Assembly: GCA_051659505.1 (NCBI GenBank)
Contig: JBOFOQ010000008.1
Coordinates: 1 to 59,397, forward strand
Direction of reading: 5' to 3'
Length of the DNA stretch: 59,397 bases
From: JAGNZR01 sp051659505
GTDB lineage: Bacteria; Fusobacteriota; Fusobacteriia; Fusobacteriales; Fusobacteriaceae
A model generated the notes under the pieces. The model saw only the letters and a list, made by a program, of their open reading frames with translations. It did not search any database and was not told the origin of the DNA. This document shows, piece by piece, positions 43,156 to 51,376 of this stretch; position 1 is the stretch's first letter; each line of letters opens with the position of its first letter. A program made the position numbers and the translations under genes.

Positions 43156-43629
43156 ATGAAAAAAAAGTTATGTTTAATTTTAATTGGGTTATTGTTTTTA
43201 GCTTTTAATGATAAAGCAATAAACTCATCTCAATTACGAGAAAGAAATGGAGTTTATTATAAAATTAATGAAAAAAATAGTTTTACAGGAGTTGCTATTA
43301 CTAACTACAAAAATGGTCAATTGTTATATACAGAAAATTATAAAGCAGGAAAGTTAGACGGGTTAGTGAAAAGTTATTATGAAACTGGGGAATTGAAGAC
43401 GGAAGGAAATTACAAACGAGATGAAAAAGAAGGGATATGGAAAGGATATCATAAAAATGGAGAACTAGAAATAGTAGGGAACTATAAATTAGGAAAACGA
43501 GAAGGGGTATGGAAAGGATATCATAAAAATGGAAAACTGGAATCTCAAGGGAGTTATAAATCAGGAAAATTAGAAGGAGTAGTAAAGTTTTATAATAAGA
43601 ATGGTAAATTAGAACGCGAAGAGAATTAG
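43156..43629 (+). CDS. Secreted MORN-like (YwqK-type) repeat protein
   Basis: 157 aa with a signal peptide (Lys-rich start, hydrophobic about residues 5-20). Residues 45-157 hold about five MORN_2-type repeats of roughly 23-24 residues with the pattern YxNGxLxxxGNYKxGKxEGxxxxY. Two neighbouring repeats are nearly identical at DNA level (72-bp period from 43429 and 43501), so recent duplication or slippage is likely. Such proteins are numerous in fusobacteria. Members of this family have been called YwqK antitoxins, but a toxin gene is not seen and the signal peptide argues for an envelope role. A gagggg site precedes the ATG. Confidence 0.8.
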   Translation: MKKKLCLILIGLLFLAFNDKAINSSQLRERNGVYYKINEKNSFTGVAITNYKNGQLLYTENYKAGKLDGLVKSYYETGELKTEGNYKRDEKEGIWKGYHKNGELEIVGNYKLGKREGVWKGYHKNGKLESQGSYKSGKLEGVVKFYNKNGKLEREEN

Positions 43630-43636
43630 AAAGCAG

Positions 43637-43810
43637 ATAAAATTCTAAAGTAAGCATGTTATAAAATTCTAAGTTTTGTAATAAAAAATAAATGAAGTAC
43701 TTATCTCTTAGAAAGTGTGATATAATCACGTCGGTATAACAATTCTAAAAGAAGAAAAAAAGGACAATTAAACTTGCAATTTAGCAGATACTATCGCTAA
43801 GCTTAAATTT
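43637..43810 (+). other. Gene-free stretch with an extra promoter-like site before rpsB
   Basis: The repeat ataaaattctaa occurs twice (near 43638 and 43661). An extended -10 TGA-TATAAT lies at 43718-43726. About 60 bases further on is a hairpin in which TTAGC/GCTAA and GAT/ATC pair around ACT with one bulged A (about 43783-43801). No gene of normal length is present. A short RNA or an upstream rpsB start is possible. Confidence 0.4.
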
Positions 43811-43811
43811 A

Positions 43812-43840
43812 TTGACACAACAATAAAAAAATGTTAAAAT
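43812..43840 (+). promoter_or_regulatory. Promoter of rpsB-tsf
   Basis: TTGACA (43812-43817), 17-base spacer, TAAAAT (43835-43840) with TG two bases before the -10. Confidence 0.85.
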
Positions 43841-43849
43841 AATTTGTTA

Positions 43850-43950
43850 TTTAAAAAAGCACATTAATTATTTCTAGGCACGGTGATTCTAATGCAGAAT
43901 AGCCTAGTTTCGAGATTGATGGAAGAATAACCTAATATAAAACTTTGAGG
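43850..43950 (+). promoter_or_regulatory. Structured rpsB leader
   Basis: CTAGGC (43874-43879) pairs with GCCTAG (43902-43907); inside, ATTCT/AGAAT close an AATGC loop, leaving an asymmetric internal loop ACGGTG. Position just before rpsB suggests S2 autoregulation, as known for rpsB leaders elsewhere; this is inference. Confidence 0.5.
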
Positions 43951-43959
43951 AGGAAAAAA

Positions 43960-44697
43960 ATGGCAGTAATAACAATGAAACAATTATTAGAAGCTGGAGT
44001 TCACTTTGGACACCAAGCAAAAAGATGGAATCCAAAAATGAAACCTTATATCTTTACAGAGAGAAATGGTATTCATGTAATTGATTTACACAAATCTCTA
44101 AAAAAAATAGAGGTTGCATATGATGCGTTAAGAACTATTGCAGCAAATGGTGGAAAAGTATTATTTGTTGGAACTAAAAAGCAAGCTCAAGATGCAGTAA
44201 AAGAGCAAGCTGAGAGATCTGGAATGTATTATGTAAACAACAGATGGTTAGGTGGAATGTTAACTAACTATAAAACAATAAAAGCCAGAATTTCTAGATT
44301 AAAAGAATTAGAAATAATGGATGCAGATGGAACTTTAGATACTGCTTACACTAAAAAAGAAGCGTCAAACTTCAGAAAAGAGTTAGTAAAATTATCAAAG
44401 AACTTATCAGGAATTAAAAACATGGAAAATGTTCCAGCAGCTATATTTGTTATAGATGTAAAGAAAGAAACATTAGCAGTAGTAGAAGCAGCAAATTTAG
44501 GAATTCCTGTATTTGCAATGATAGATACTAATGTAGATCCAGATTTAATAACTTACCCAATTCCAGCAAATGATGATGCTATAAGATCAGTAAAATTAAT
44601 CTCATCAGTTATAGCTAACGCTGTAATAGAAGGAAATCAAGGGAAAGAAGAAGTAGTAACTGAAGCTGTTAATACAGAAATCGGTTCTGCTGAATAA
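43960..44697 (+). CDS. rpsB: 30S ribosomal protein S2
   Basis: 245 aa. The N-terminal MKQLLEAGVHFGHQAKRWNP and the central WLGGMLTNYKTI and AIFVIDVKKE segments are S2 hallmarks. A TTG at 43945 is inside the gaggagg ribosome site, so the ATG at 43960 is the start. It heads the rpsB-tsf-pyrH-frr order shared by most bacteria. Translation control through the structured leader is likely. Confidence 0.98.
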   Translation: MAVITMKQLLEAGVHFGHQAKRWNPKMKPYIFTERNGIHVIDLHKSLKKIEVAYDALRTIAANGGKVLFVGTKKQAQDAVKEQAERSGMYYVNNRWLGGMLTNYKTIKARISRLKELEIMDADGTLDTAYTKKEASNFRKELVKLSKNLSGIKNMENVPAAIFVIDVKKETLAVVEAANLGIPVFAMIDTNVDPDLITYPIPANDDAIRSVKLISSVIANAVIEGNQGKEEVVTEAVNTEIGSAE

Positions 44698-44708
44698 TAA
44701 ATAAAAAT

Positions 44709-44747
44709 AATAAGAATTGAGTAATGTTAAATTACTCAATTCTTATT
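44709..44747 (+). other. 17-bp hairpin between rpsB and tsf
   Basis: A perfect 17-bp inverted repeat (44709-44725 with 44731-44747) with a GTTAA loop. No T tract follows, so it could be a weak attenuator or a processing site that sets the S2 to EF-Ts ratio. Confidence 0.6.
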
Positions 44748-44794
44748 ATAGAAAATAAAAATATTAATTTATACTTAATATTAGGAGGAATAAA

Positions 44795-45685
44795 ATGGCG
44801 GAAATAACAGCGAGTTCAGTAAAAGAACTAAGAGAAAGAACTGGTGCAGGAATGATGGATTGTAAAAAAGCACTAATAGAAATGAACGGAGATATGGAAA
44901 AAGCAATAGATTTATTAAGAGAAAAAGGGATCGCTAAAGCTGCTAAAAAAGCAGGAAGAATAGCAGCAGAAGGATTAGTATTTGACGCAGTATCTTCAGA
45001 TAATAAAACAGCTATAGTACTAGAATTTAATTCTGAAACGGATTTTGTAACTAAAAACCCTGAATTCAAAGAGTTAGGATTAAGAATGACAGAATTAGCA
45101 TTAAAATCTAATGTTAAAACAGTTGAAGAACTTAACAATACTGAAATTCAACCTGGAAAAACAGTAGCAGTAGCTTTAACAGACTTAATATCTAAAATTG
45201 GTGAAAATATGAATGTAAGAAGATTTGAAAAAGTTACAACAACAGGTTTTGTAACTACTTATAATCATTTAGGTGGAAAGTTAGGAGTTATTGTTGAAAT
45301 GAACGGTGATATTACTACAGAAAATATTGCAAAAGCAAAAGATATAGCTATGCATGTTGCAGCTATGGACCCTGGATATTGTGATAAAGCAGAAGTGACT
45401 ACTACTGATTTAGATAGAGAGAGAGAAATATCTAGAAAGCAATTAGAATCAGAAGGGAAACCTGCTCAAATAATAGAAAAAATATTAATTGGAAAAATGA
45501 ATAAATTTTATGAGGATAACTGTTTAGTTAGTCAAATTTTTGTAAAAGCTGAGAACAAAGAAACTGTAGCAGAATTTGCTGGAGCTATGAAAGTTGTTTC
45601 ATTTAAAAGATACAAAGTAGGAGACGGAATTGAAAAGGCAGAAGTAGACTTCGCAGCAGAAGTTGCAGCTCAACTTAACGCATAA
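44795..45685 (+). CDS. tsf: Elongation factor Ts
   Basis: 296 aa nucleotide-exchange factor for EF-Tu. The N-terminal VKELRERTGAGMMDCKKAL is the diagnostic motif, and FNSETDFVTKN and the C-terminal coiled region follow. Size is normal. An aggagg site precedes the ATG 97 nt after rpsB. A terminator follows. EF-Tu is partly encoded at the right end of the window. Confidence 0.98.
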   Translation: MAEITASSVKELRERTGAGMMDCKKALIEMNGDMEKAIDLLREKGIAKAAKKAGRIAAEGLVFDAVSSDNKTAIVLEFNSETDFVTKNPEFKELGLRMTELALKSNVKTVEELNNTEIQPGKTVAVALTDLISKIGENMNVRRFEKVTTTGFVTTYNHLGGKLGVIVEMNGDITTENIAKAKDIAMHVAAMDPGYCDKAEVTTTDLDREREISRKQLESEGKPAQIIEKILIGKMNKFYEDNCLVSQIFVKAENKETVAEFAGAMKVVSFKRYKVGDGIEKAEVDFAAEVAAQLNA

Positions 45686-45697
45686 TTAGAACTTGAG

Positions 45698-45726
45698 TAG
45701 GGAGTGCAAGAGCATTCCCTATTTTC
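45698..45726 (+). terminator. Intrinsic terminator after tsf
   Basis: tagggagtgc pairs with gcattcccta (one wobble) around an AAGA loop, followed by TTTT. Confidence 0.75.
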
Positions 45727-45772
45727 ACATATTTTATAAAACAAAGACTTATATAAAAGGGAGATGTTGACT

Positions 45773-46489
45773 ATGAAATCTATTTATAAAAGAGTTCTAT
45801 TAAAATTAAGTGGTGAGGCTTTAATGGGGGATCAGGAGTTTGGGATATCTTCAGAAGTAATTACTTCTTATGCAAAACAAATAAAAGAAGTAACAGATTT
45901 AGGAGTAGAACTAGCTATTGTTATAGGTGGTGGAAATATATTTAGAGGACTTTCAGGATCAAGCCAAGGGATTGATAGGGTTACAGGAGACCATATGGGA
46001 ATGCTTGCCACTGTAATAAACTCTTTAGCACTGCAAAATGCAATAGAAAAATTAGGTGTATCAACAAGAGTTCAGTCAGCAATAGAAATGGAAAAAATAG
46101 CTGAACCATTTATCAAAAGAAAAGCCCAAAGACATTTAGAAAAGGGAAGAGTAGTAATTTTTGGTGGTGGGACAGGAAACCCTTATTTTACAACTGATAC
46201 AGCAGCAGCTCTTAGAGCAATAGAAATGAATGCAGATATAGTAATGAAAGCAACAAAAGTTGATGGTATTTATAATAAAGACCCTATGAAGTACTCTGAT
46301 GCAATAAAATATGAAACAGTAACATATACTGAAGTTTTAAATAAAGATTTAAAAGTAATGGATTCAACAGCAATATCTCTTTGTAGAGAAAACACCTTAC
46401 CAATTTTAGTTTTTGATTCTGTAGTAGAAGGAAATATAATTAGAGTTATGAAAGGAGAAAAGTTAGGTACAATGGTAATAGAAGGATAA
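45773..46489 (+). CDS. pyrH: Uridylate kinase
   Basis: 238 aa hexameric UMP kinase of the amino-acid-kinase fold. The N-terminal LLKLSGEAL and GGGNIFRG segments and GGGTGNPYFTTDTAA near residue 130 are family motifs. ATG 45764 touches the aaggga ribosome site, so 45773 (spacing ~10) is the likelier start; TTG 45767 is also possible. It links pyrimidine supply to translation genes; frr follows 25 nt later. Confidence 0.97.
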   Translation: MKSIYKRVLLKLSGEALMGDQEFGISSEVITSYAKQIKEVTDLGVELAIVIGGGNIFRGLSGSSQGIDRVTGDHMGMLATVINSLALQNAIEKLGVSTRVQSAIEMEKIAEPFIKRKAQRHLEKGRVVIFGGGTGNPYFTTDTAAALRAIEMNADIVMKATKVDGIYNKDPMKYSDAIKYETVTYTEVLNKDLKVMDSTAISLCRENTLPILVFDSVVEGNIIRVMKGEKLGTMVIEG

Positions 46490-46514
46490 AATTAAATTAA
46501 AAAAGGAGAATAAA

Positions 46515-47075
46515 ATGCCAGGAAAAAAAATTATAAACGATGCTAAAGATAAAATGGAAAAAGCAATTGAAGCAACTAGGAATAAATTTACTTCAATTAG
46601 AGCAGGAAGAGCTAATGTTTCAATGTTGGACGGAGTAAAAGTAGAAATGTATGGGACAGATACGCCTCTAAACCAAATAGGAACTGTCTCAGCACCAGAA
46701 GCTAGATTATTAGTTATAGACCCATGGGATAAATCAGTAATACCTAAAATAGAAAAAGCAATAATGCACTCAAATGTAGGGTTAACTCCAAATAATGACG
46801 GAAAAGTAATAAGACTTATGATACCTGATTTAACAGCTGATAGAAGAAAAGAATATGTTAAAATAGCAAAAATAGAAGCAGAAAATGGAAAAGTAGCTGC
46901 GAGAAATGTAAGAAAAGATTTAAATGCTAGTTTGAGAAAATTAGAAAAAGATGGTGATATTTCCGAAGATGAGCTTAAAAGATTTGAAGATGAATCACAA
47001 AAATTAACTGATTCAACAATAAAAATGATAGATGAACTTTTAGCTAAAAAAGAAAAAGAAATAACAACAGTTTAA
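46515..47075 (+). CDS. frr: Ribosome recycling factor
   Basis: 186 aa factor that splits post-termination ribosomes with EF-G. The RAGRANVSMLDGVKVEMYG segment and the C-terminal RRKEYVKIAK...NVRKDLN region are typical. Length is standard. It has an aaggag site and directly follows pyrH as in most bacteria. No clear terminator is seen before the rpsF promoter. Confidence 0.98.
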   Translation: MPGKKIINDAKDKMEKAIEATRNKFTSIRAGRANVSMLDGVKVEMYGTDTPLNQIGTVSAPEARLLVIDPWDKSVIPKIEKAIMHSNVGLTPNNDGKVIRLMIPDLTADRRKEYVKIAKIEAENGKVAARNVRKDLNASLRKLEKDGDISEDELKRFEDESQKLTDSTIKMIDELLAKKEKEITTV

Positions 47076-47114
47076 TTTAAATATATTTTATTTGTTCAAA
47101 TTATAATAAAAAAC

Positions 47115-47143
47115 TTGTAAAAAGATATATAATTTGCTATAAT
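47115..47143 (+). promoter_or_regulatory. Promoter of rpsF-rpsR
   Basis: TTGTAA (47115-47120), 17-base spacer, TATAAT (47138-47143) with extended TGC. Confidence 0.75.
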
Positions 47144-47150
47144 TTATATT

Positions 47151-47195
47151 GCCCTGCTTAAAGGAAAAATTCTTTAGGCCAAAACCATAGGGAGG
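47151..47195 (+). promoter_or_regulatory. Possible S6:S18-type leader hairpin
   Basis: GCC (47151-47153) pairs with GGC (47177-47179) and TAAAG (47159-47163) with CTTTA (47172-47176), leaving a CTGCT bulge. It begins at about the transcription start and precedes rpsF. S6:S18 leaders have a bulge with CCG; the bulge here lacks it, so support is weak. Confidence 0.3.
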
Positions 47196-47205
47196 AGGTA
47201 ATAAA

Positions 47206-47484
47206 ATGAAAAAATATGAAATTATGTACATCATCAACCCAACTATCTTAGAAGAGGGAAGAGAAGCTTTAATTGAAAAAGTAGCAGCTATACTTACAAA
47301 AAATGGAGCAACTATTCTTAAAAATGAGAAATGGGGAGAAAGAAAGTTAGCTTATCCAATCGATAAGAAAAAAACTGGTTTCTATGTTCTAACTACTTTT
47401 GAAATAGACGGAACTAATTTAATATCAGTTGAAGGAACACTTAACATCACTGAAGGTTTAATGAGATATATTATCGTTAAATAA
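47206..47484 (+). CDS. rpsF: 30S ribosomal protein S6
   Basis: 92 aa, typical for S6. MKKYEIMYIINP and the GERKLAYPIDKKKTGFYVLT block are conserved family segments. An S6-S18 pair normally flanks ssb; here rpsR follows after only 62 nt and ssb is absent from the operon. A gggaggagg site precedes the ATG. Confidence 0.97.
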   Translation: MKKYEIMYIINPTILEEGREALIEKVAAILTKNGATILKNEKWGERKLAYPIDKKKTGFYVLTTFEIDGTNLISVEGTLNITEGLMRYIIVK

Positions 47485-47546
47485 TTACATTCAGTAAGTA
47501 AAATCAACTAAAAAAAACGTTTATTCAAAATAAGGAGGAGTTAAGA

Positions 47547-47765
47547 ATGGCAGAGTTCAGAAGAAGAAGAGCAAAGTTAAGAGTAAAAGCACACGAGATT
47601 GATTATAAAAATGTGGATCTTTTAAAAAGATTTGTTTCTGATAAAGGAAAAATAAATCCTTCAAGAGTAACTGGAGCTAACGCTAAGTTACAAAGAAAGA
47701 TTGCTAAGGCTATAAAAAGAGCAAGAAACATTGCTTTAATACCTTATACTAAAATAGAGAAGTAG
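47547..47765 (+). CDS. rpsR: 30S ribosomal protein S18
   Basis: 72 aa, basic. The IDYKNVDLLKRFVSDKGKI and PSRVTGANAKLQRKI segments identify S18. The zinc-ribbon cysteines found in some S18 are absent, so it is the Cys-minus form. It starts at an ATG after aaggagg and ends at a terminator. Confidence 0.97.
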   Translation: MAEFRRRRAKLRVKAHEIDYKNVDLLKRFVSDKGKINPSRVTGANAKLQRKIAKAIKRARNIALIPYTKIEK

Positions 47766-47772
47766 AAAGATT

Positions 47773-47803
47773 AAAAGAGAGTTTTTTAACTCTCTTTTTT
47801 TTA
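47773..47803 (+). terminator. Intrinsic terminator of rpsF-rpsR
   Basis: aaaagagagtt pairs with aactctctttt around TTTT, followed by T residues. Confidence 0.9.
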
Positions 47804-47862
47804 CCTTTAGTAATTATTTAAAGATAATAGTAAAGAATAATTTGTAAAATTAGAGTAATAAA

Positions 47863-47902
47863 AAAAAGACAGACTAATTAATTTATAGTTTGTCTTTTTT
47901 TT
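47863..47902. terminator. Bidirectional terminator between rpsR and rpmB
   Basis: aaaaagacagact pairs with agtttgtcttttt (one wobble) and is bordered by T runs on both strands. It can end rightward rpsR transcription and leftward rpmB transcription. Confidence 0.8.
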
Positions 47903-47920
47903 ATTATTAAAACAAGAAAA

Positions 47921-48181
47921 TTAAATCTTGCTTAATATTTTGTTAAGCTTATTACTTAAAGTACTTGCGTTAGCCTTAAGCATTTGCATAACCTCTACAT
48001 CATTAGCACCTTTTAAAGCTTTTAAAATTTTAGTACAAACTTTAAGCTTAACAGGAACTCCGTTAATAAGAACCTTAGTAGATTGTAAATTAGGTTTCCA
48101 AACTCTACCTGTAACTCTATGAGAGTGAGAAATTTGGTTTCCAAAAATTATTCCTTTTCCAGAAATTTCACATCTTTGCAT
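47921..48181 (-). CDS. rpmB: 50S ribosomal protein L28
   Basis: 86 aa, the only clear minus-strand gene of the window. MQRCEISGKGIIFGNQISHSH, then TGRVWKPNLQ and KVCTKILKALKG are L28 motifs. Its zinc-type CxxC is not apparent beyond Cys4. A GTG three codons upstream lies in the gaggaggtg ribosome site, so the ATG at 48181 is the start. It is flanked by a shared terminator and a divergent promoter region with mutS2. Confidence 0.95.
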   Translation of the reverse strand: MQRCEISGKGIIFGNQISHSHRVTGRVWKPNLQSTKVLINGVPVKLKVCTKILKALKGANDVEVMQMLKANASTLSNKLNKILSKI

Positions 48182-48219
48182 TATTAGCACCTCCTCTTTT
48201 TAATTTGAAATTACAGATT

Positions 48220-48248
48220 ATTTTATCACTATTGAGACAAAATAGCAA
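48220..48248 (-). promoter_or_regulatory. Promoter of rpmB
   Basis: On the minus strand: TTGCTA (48248-48243), 17-base spacer, TGA-TAAAAT (-10 at 48225-48220). Confidence 0.65.
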
Positions 48249-48288
48249 GATAAATTTAGATAAATAAGATGTTTAATTAAAAAAAATA

Positions 48289-48297
48289 TGATATAAT
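48289..48297 (+). promoter_or_regulatory. Extended -10 promoter of mutS2
   Basis: TGA-TATAAT with no good -35. It is divergent from the rpmB promoter. Confidence 0.6.
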
Positions 48298-48347
48298 GGA
48301 ATTAAAAATAAATAGTGTAGATGTTTAATTATAAGGAGAAACTTAAG

Positions 48348-50687
48348 ATGAATAAACATAGTTATACAGTACTGGAATTTGACAAATTAAGAGAAGAGGT
48401 GGCTAACTATAGTTTAATAGCCACAACTTATAATAAGATAACGACATTAGAACCATTTAAAGATTTTTCTCTTTTAAACCGAGAGTTAGAAGTTATAAGA
48501 GATTTTATAGATTTTAAGAAATTTGATGGTGATTTTGAACCTACAGGGATAGCTGATATTTGCTATTTAAATAAAAAAATAGAATTAATAGGAACTTATT
48601 TAGACGGAGAAGAACTGTGGAAGCTAAATCAAAATTTAAGATTATTTAGAATATTTAAATATAGACTAGAAGAGCTTAATAAATATTCTTATTTAAAATC
48701 AAGATATTCAGAAATTCCTATACTTAAGCATATAGAAGATACAATTAATAAAACTGTAGATAATGAAAAAAATATTAAAGATGAAGCTTCTTCTGAACTA
48801 AAAGAAATAAGAGTTCATAAAAAAGTTTTAAGTAGTAATATTAAACAAAAATTTGAGGATATATTCAATAGTCCTACCTCATCAAAAGCAATACAAGACA
48901 AAGTAATAACCAATAGAGATGGAAGAAGTGTAATACTGGTAAAAACTGATTTTAAAGGGCTTATAAAAGGGATAGAGCATGACAGGTCATCCAGTGGACA
49001 GACTGTTTTTTTAGAACCTTTATCAATTGTTTCTCTAAATAATAAAATGAGAGAGTTAGAAGTGCGTGAAAAAGATGAAATTAGAAAAATTTTATTAAAA
49101 ATAGCAGCACTATTAAGAGAAAATTCTCATAATATTTATTTAATAGGAAATGCTATTTTAGATTTAGATTTTATTAACTCTAAAGCAGCTTATGCAATAG
49201 AAAAAAAATCAATAGTTCCCAATATAAATACTAAAGAGATATTGTCTTTAGTAGAAGCTAGACACCCACTATTAAATTCTGATACAGTAGTTCCTTTAAC
49301 GTTTGAAATAGGAAAAAATTATAATACTTTGCTTATAACAGGACCTAATACTGGTGGAAAAACAGTGGCTCTAAAAACAGCAGGATTAATTACTCTTATG
49401 GCACTATCAGGAATACCTGTTCCAGTTGGAGAGGGTAGTAGTATAGGTATATTTTCAGGTATTTATGCAGATATTGGAGATGAACAAAGTATAGAACAAA
49501 ATTTATCATCTTTTTCTGGTCATTTAAAAAATATACAGGAAATATTAGAAGAGGCGACTAAAAATTCATTGGTTTTATTAGATGAATTAGGTTCAGGAAC
49601 TGACCCTGTAGAGGGCTCGGCTTTTGCCATGGCAGTTATAGACCACTTTAGAGATAAAAAATGTAAATGTATAGTTACAACTCACTATAGTGAAGTAAAA
49701 GCACATGGATATAATGACGAATTAATTGAGACAGCTTCTATGGAGTTTAACGTAGAAACACTTTCACCAACATATAAGCTTTTAATAGGTATACCTGGAG
49801 AAAGTAATGCTCTTACCATTGCTAAAAGATTAGGTGTTTCTTTAGATATAATAGAAAAAGCAAAATCATATATAAGTGACGACAATAAAAAAGTAGAAAA
49901 AATGATTCTTAATATAAAAGAGAAATCAGATGAACTGGAAATTATGAGAGAACAAATTTCTAAATTAAAATTAGCATTAGAAGAAGAGAAAATAGCTTAT
50001 GAAGAAAAATTGATTATGTTTGAAAGAGAAAAAAATGAAATATTAAAAGAGACATATGAGAAAGCTGAAATTATGATGAAAGATATGCAAGGAAAAGCTA
50101 CAGGTCTTATAGAAAAAATTAATAGAGAAGACACCAAAAAAGAAGACTTAAAAGTTATACAAAAAAGTTTAACTCAACTAAGAACAACAATGAGTCAAGA
50201 AAAGAAAGTTAATGTTACTCAAAAACCAAAAGTAGAATTGAAAATAGAATTTAAAGAAGGAGATAAAGTCTTTATAAAAAGTTTAAATCAATTTGCCAGT
50301 GTGTTGAAAATAAATAAATCGAGGGAAACAGCAATAATACAAGCTGGTATCCTAAAAATGGAACTGCCTTTGATAGATATGAAGAAATCAGTTGAAGAAA
50401 AGAAAAAAGTCTATATGTCTGCAGGAAATGGAGTAAGAGGAGATGTTAAATACGAAATAGATATTAGAGGAAGAATGGTAGAAGATGGAATTTATGAGTT
50501 GGAAAGTTATCTTGATAGAGCTGTATTAAGTGGATATAACGAAATTTCAATAATACACGGAAAAGGAACAGGAGCCCTAAGAGAGGGAATATTAAAATAT
50601 TTAAAAACTTGTAGATATGTAAAAGAATATAGAATTGGTGGTCACAATGAAGGAGGATTAGGATGCACTGTGGTGACTCTGAAGTAG
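48348..50687 (+). CDS. mutS2: MutS2-family ATPase/endonuclease
   Basis: 779 aa, normal for MutS2. It lacks the mismatch-binding MutS N-domain. The core and clamp region (about 1-320) is followed by the ATPase with Walker A GPNTGGKT, the LDELGSGTDPVEG Walker B and a TTHY switch. A charged coiled coil (about 520-630) leads to a C-terminal Smr nuclease domain (about 705-779) with DIRGRMVEDG and HGKGTGAL. Such proteins suppress recombination or rescue collided ribosomes. It starts at ATG 48348 after aaggaga. Confidence 0.95.
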   Translation: MNKHSYTVLEFDKLREEVANYSLIATTYNKITTLEPFKDFSLLNRELEVIRDFIDFKKFDGDFEPTGIADICYLNKKIELIGTYLDGEELWKLNQNLRLFRIFKYRLEELNKYSYLKSRYSEIPILKHIEDTINKTVDNEKNIKDEASSELKEIRVHKKVLSSNIKQKFEDIFNSPTSSKAIQDKVITNRDGRSVILVKTDFKGLIKGIEHDRSSSGQTVFLEPLSIVSLNNKMRELEVREKDEIRKILLKIAALLRENSHNIYLIGNAILDLDFINSKAAYAIEKKSIVPNINTKEILSLVEARHPLLNSDTVVPLTFEIGKNYNTLLITGPNTGGKTVALKTAGLITLMALSGIPVPVGEGSSIGIFSGIYADIGDEQSIEQNLSSFSGHLKNIQEILEEATKNSLVLLDELGSGTDPVEGSAFAMAVIDHFRDKKCKCIVTTHYSEVKAHGYNDELIETASMEFNVETLSPTYKLLIGIPGESNALTIAKRLGVSLDIIEKAKSYISDDNKKVEKMILNIKEKSDELEIMREQISKLKLALEEEKIAYEEKLIMFEREKNEILKETYEKAEIMMKDMQGKATGLIEKINREDTKKEDLKVIQKSLTQLRTTMSQEKKVNVTQKPKVELKIEFKEGDKVFIKSLNQFASVLKINKSRETAIIQAGILKMELPLIDMKKSVEEKKKVYMSAGNGVRGDVKYEIDIRGRMVEDGIYELESYLDRAVLSGYNEISIIHGKGTGALREGILKYLKTCRYVKEYRIGGHNEGGLGCTVVTLK

Positions 50688-51376
50688 ACAAATTCACTCT
50701 TATTGTAGCAGCAGCAGGAACAGGGAAAAGAATGAGTGGAAGAATAAAAAAACAATTTTTAGAATACAAAGAAAAACCTTTATATTTAAATTGTATTTTA
50801 GAAGCTGATACTCTTGATGTTCTTGATAAAATTATAATTGTAACTTCTAAAGAAGATTTAGATATTGTAAAAAATCATTGTATATATTACAAGATAAAAA
50901 CTCCTGTAGAAATTATAGCTGGAGGAAAAGAAAGACAAGATTCTATATATGCAGGAATTAAAATAGCGGAAAAAGGAATAATAGCTGTTCAAGACGGAGC
51001 TAGGCCCTTTATGAAGAAAGAGTATTTAGAGCAGGGGAAAAAAATTTTAGAACTAAATAAAGAGATAGATGGAGTAGTTGTTGGAGTAAAAGTAAAAGAT
51101 ACAGTAAAGTTTATTGATGCTAAGGGGAATATAAAATTTACACCTTTGAGAGATGAGCTGATTTTAGCACAAACACCTCAAATATTCAGAAGTGAAATTT
51201 TGAAAAGAGCTTATGAACAAGCTTTTGAAGAAAAATTTTATGGAACTGATGACTCGTCTTTAGTTGAAAAATTAAATGGCAAAATAAAAATTATAGATGG
51301 GAGTTATGAAAATATCAAAATAACTACTATTGAAGATTTGAAATATATAGATACAAAATTAGGAGATGATTTTTAG
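50663..51376 (+). CDS. ispD: 2-C-methyl-D-erythritol 4-phosphate cytidylyltransferase
   Basis: 237 aa MEP-pathway enzyme for isoprenoid (undecaprenyl) precursors. The CTP-binding start LIVAAAGTGKRMSGRIKKQ, GGKERQDSIYAG and the AVQDGARPF motif are diagnostic. It overlaps the mutS2 end by 25 bases in another frame; an aaggagg site within mutS2 precedes the ATG. Its stop overlaps the nitrilase GTG start (TAGTG). Confidence 0.95.
   Translation: MHCGDSEVDKFTLIVAAAGTGKRMSGRIKKQFLEYKEKPLYLNCILEADTLDVLDKIIIVTSKEDLDIVKNHCIYYKIKTPVEIIAGGKERQDSIYAGIKIAEKGIIAVQDGARPFMKKEYLEQGKKILELNKEIDGVVVGVKVKDTVKFIDAKGNIKFTPLRDELILAQTPQIFRSEILKRAYEQAFEEKFYGTDDSSLVEKLNGKIKIIDGSYENIKITTIEDLKYIDTKLGDDF

Noticed and set aside
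43301..43729. Minus-strand frame of 142 codons
   Set aside because: Antisense of the MORN-like repeats; Leu/Tyr/Phe-rich low-complexity translation, no ribosome site.
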